From the NCBI RefSeq assembly GCF_003675325.1, contig NZ_CP033073.1, positions 930,001-994,000 on the forward strand: a stretch of 64,000 bases of DNA. The letters are read 5' to 3'. Position 1 is the first letter of the stretch, and each line of letters begins with the position of its first letter. The translations under genes and the position numbers were made by a program. Shown in pieces: positions 62,324 to 64,000 of this stretch. Source of the DNA: Streptomyces dangxiongensis (GTDB lineage: Bacteria; Actinomycetota; Actinomycetes; Streptomycetales; Streptomycetaceae). The notes below the pieces were generated by a model that was not told the origin of the DNA, did not search any database, and saw only the letters and a program-made list of their open reading frames with translations.

Positions 62324-64000
62324 ATGCGAGACGTGACAGCGGGAAGCGAGTCGGTGCTCGAACTGCTGCCCATGGTGTTCGCCGATCCGGGCGAGGCCCG
62401 GGCACGCGCGGAACACGTCCTGCGCTCCGCCGCGCCGCCGTTGCACGCCAGCGTGGCCCACCAGGTACTCGGCATCTGGCAGCGGGACTTCGGCGACCTG
62501 CGCATCGCGCTCCGGCATCTGCGGCGGGCCCGGGACCTGGCCGCGCGCGCCGAGTCGGCCGACCGGGAGGCCGATGTGCTCGCGACGTTGGGGGTCGCAC
62601 TGGTGCACGCGGGGCGCACGCGGCAGGGGCTCGCGTCGTTCGAGCGGGGGGTCGCCCGGGGCAGCGGGCACACCCGGGCCCGGGTGCTGTTCCGGCGGGC
62701 CTACGTGTGGTGGGTGCTGGGGCGTCACCGGGAGGCGCTGGAGGACGTCCGGCGGGCGCTGCCGGTGCTGCGGCAGGTCGGTGACGACATCTGGACCGCG
62801 CGGGCGCTGACCCTGCGGGCGACCGTGCATCTGGCGCTCGGGGCGGTGGACCGGGCGGTCGCGGACTTCACGGCGGCGGAGCGGCTGTGGGACACCACCG
62901 GCCAGGAGCACGACAAGGCGGACGCGGTGGAGAGCCGGGGGCTGGCCGCGTTCCGGTCCGGGGACATCCCCGCGGCGCTGCGGCTGCTGGACGAGGCCGA
63001 GGAGCGGTACGCCAAGCTGGGCACGCCCACCTACAACCTGTCGATCCGGCGGTGCGAGGTGCTGATGGCGGCGGGGCTCGCCCCGGAGGCGCTGGCCGAG
63101 GCGGACGCGGCCGGCGCGGTGCTGGACCGGATCGGCGGGCAGTCCACCCGCAGGGCCGAGCTGCTGCTCGCGGCGGCGCGGGCCGCCCGCTCGGCCGGGG
63201 ACCCGCACACCGCGACGGCCCGCGCCGCCGTCGCCGTACGGCTGTTCGCCGCGCAGCGGCGGACGTGGTGGGAGACGCACGCCCGGCTGGTGCTGATCGA
63301 CGCGCGGGTGGCGGCCGGGCGCCGGTCGGGGCGGCTGGTCGGGGACGCGGCGGCGGTCGCCGAGCGGCTGGCCTCCTTCGGGTCGCCCGCCGCCCCCGAG
63401 GCCTCGCTGCTGGCGGGCCGGATCGCGCTGGAGCTGGGCTGGACGGCCGACGCCGAACGACATCTGGCGGTGGCCGCCCGCAGCCGCAACTGCGGGCGGC
63501 CACCGGCCCGGATGACCGGCTGGGCCGCGCAGGCGCTGCGGGCGCGGGCCGCCGGTTCGCGGCGGGGCGTGCTGGAGGCGTGCCGGCGCGGCCTGGCCGT
63601 GCTGGACGACCACCGGATGACGCTGGGCGCCTCGGAGCTGCGCGCCCACGCCACCGCGCAGGGCGCCGAACTGGCCGCACTGGCACAGGAGGTGAGCCTC
63701 GCCCAGGGCAGTCCGCGGCGGCTGCTGGTGTGGAGCGAGCGGTGGCGGGCGACCGTGCTGTCCGCGCCGCCGGCCCGGCCGCCGCACGATCCGGCGCTGC
63801 TGAGCGGGCTGACCGCCTACCGGGAGATCGCGGCCCGCGCGGAGGCCGCCCGGATGGAGGGCCGCCCGGTGCCGGCGCTGGAGCGTGAACAGCGGCGCCT
63901 GGAGCGGGAGATCCGCTCCCGGACCCGGCACATCGGCGGTGCCGCCGCCGGCGCGGGTGACCGTTTCGACGTGGCCCGGCTGCTGGACCGGCTCGGTGAC
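62324..64000 (+). CDS. Long TPR protein, N-terminal part, probable CHAT-protease protein, runs off the right edge
   Basis: Open from ATG 62324 to the window end (559 residues, no stop). It is built from tandem helical pairs of TPR type, for example LGIWQRDFGDLRIALRHLRR, ADVLATLGVALVHAGRTRQG and RAYVWWVLGRHREALEDVRR. The late part (LLVWSERWRATVLSAPPARP, ALEREQRRLEREIRSRTRH) matches my memory of Streptomyces CHAT-domain proteins just before the CHAT (caspase-like) protease domain, which would lie beyond 64000. The CHAT domain itself is not seen here. Divergent from the S8 protease gene. Confidence 0.8.
   Translation, partial: MRDVTAGSESVLELLPMVFADPGEARARAEHVLRSAAPPLHASVAHQVLGIWQRDFGDLRIALRHLRRARDLAARAESADREADVLATLGVALVHAGRTRQGLASFERGVARGSGHTRARVLFRRAYVWWVLGRHREALEDVRRALPVLRQVGDDIWTARALTLRATVHLALGAVDRAVADFTAAERLWDTTGQEHDKADAVESRGLAAFRSGDIPAALRLLDEAEERYAKLGTPTYNLSIRRCEVLMAAGLAPEALAEADAAGAVLDRIGGQSTRRAELLLAAARAARSAGDPHTATARAAVAVRLFAAQRRTWWETHARLVLIDARVAAGRRSGRLVGDAAAVAERLASFGSPAAPEASLLAGRIALELGWTADAERHLAVAARSRNCGRPPARMTGWAAQALRARAAGSRRGVLEACRRGLAVLDDHRMTLGASELRAHATAQGAELAALAQEVSLAQGSPRRLLVWSERWRATVLSAPPARPPHDPALLSGLTAYREIAARAEAARMEGRPVPALEREQRRLEREIRSRTRHIGGAAAGAGDRFDVARLLDRLGD

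Overview
The window is a 64-kb piece of a very GC-rich actinobacterial chromosome, almost certainly Streptomyces. The base composition is extreme, third codon positions are nearly all G or C, GTG starts are common, and the gene families fit: modular type I PKS, LuxR regulators with large ATPase parts, DUF6325/SHOCT/DUF4186 proteins, monomeric NADP isocitrate dehydrogenase and a TPR (probable CHAT) protein. All functions below come from reading motifs by eye; no database was searched.

Layout. 1-15081 (minus strand): start of a giant modular PKS that runs off the left edge. It has a carboxylic-acid ligase / dead KR / ACP starter module and three extension modules with methylmalonyl, malonyl and methylmalonyl AT signatures. 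This order resembles an aromatic-acid-primed (ansamycin-like) synthase. As given, the gene is broken by two small indels in the first AT. 15327-18811: P450, azoreductase-type flavoprotein and a LuxR regulator, probably the edge of the same cluster. 19597-24153: LytTR response regulator, DUF485-like protein, sodium/solute symporter and LytS-type kinase, which form a nutrient-sensing and uptake unit. 24.3-34.3 kb: a worn region with a TetR/methyltransferase divergent pair that has a clear double operator, a deleted methyltransferase-NUDIX fusion, a PaoABC/YagTSR-type molybdenum aldehyde oxidoreductase operon with a one-base frameshift at its start, a lipoprotein, an ABC exporter and the tail of a lost crotonase gene. 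34340-38411: glycerol kinase plus two FAD oxidoreductases, translationally coupled. 38665-42614: hypothetical protein, amino acid permease, MscS channel.

42658-54104 (minus strand): MFS exporter, GH15 glycosidase and a run of small membrane or envelope proteins beside a MalT-like LuxR regulator. Four copies of a palindrome, CTCACCC-N5-GGGTGAG, sit in the gaps of this run, each 75-130 bases upstream of a start codon. 54323-56486 (plus): GAP-family membrane protein, DUF6325, SHOCT and DUF4186 proteins. 56524-59579: icd and an N-formylglutamate amidohydrolase.

59709-64000: a compact unit with a cytoplasmic S8 (subtilisin-type) protease, an ECF-type sigma factor and a coupled small protein of unknown function, all divergent from a long TPR protein that runs off the right edge and looks like the N-terminal part of a CHAT protease. 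I consider this the most interesting system here: it suggests protease-controlled sigma factor activity without CRISPR.

At least four genes carry apparent small indels (PKS AT1, the molybdopterin subunit, the YihY-like protein, and the methyltransferase-NUDIX fusion with a larger deletion). These may be real decay, sequencing error, or both.
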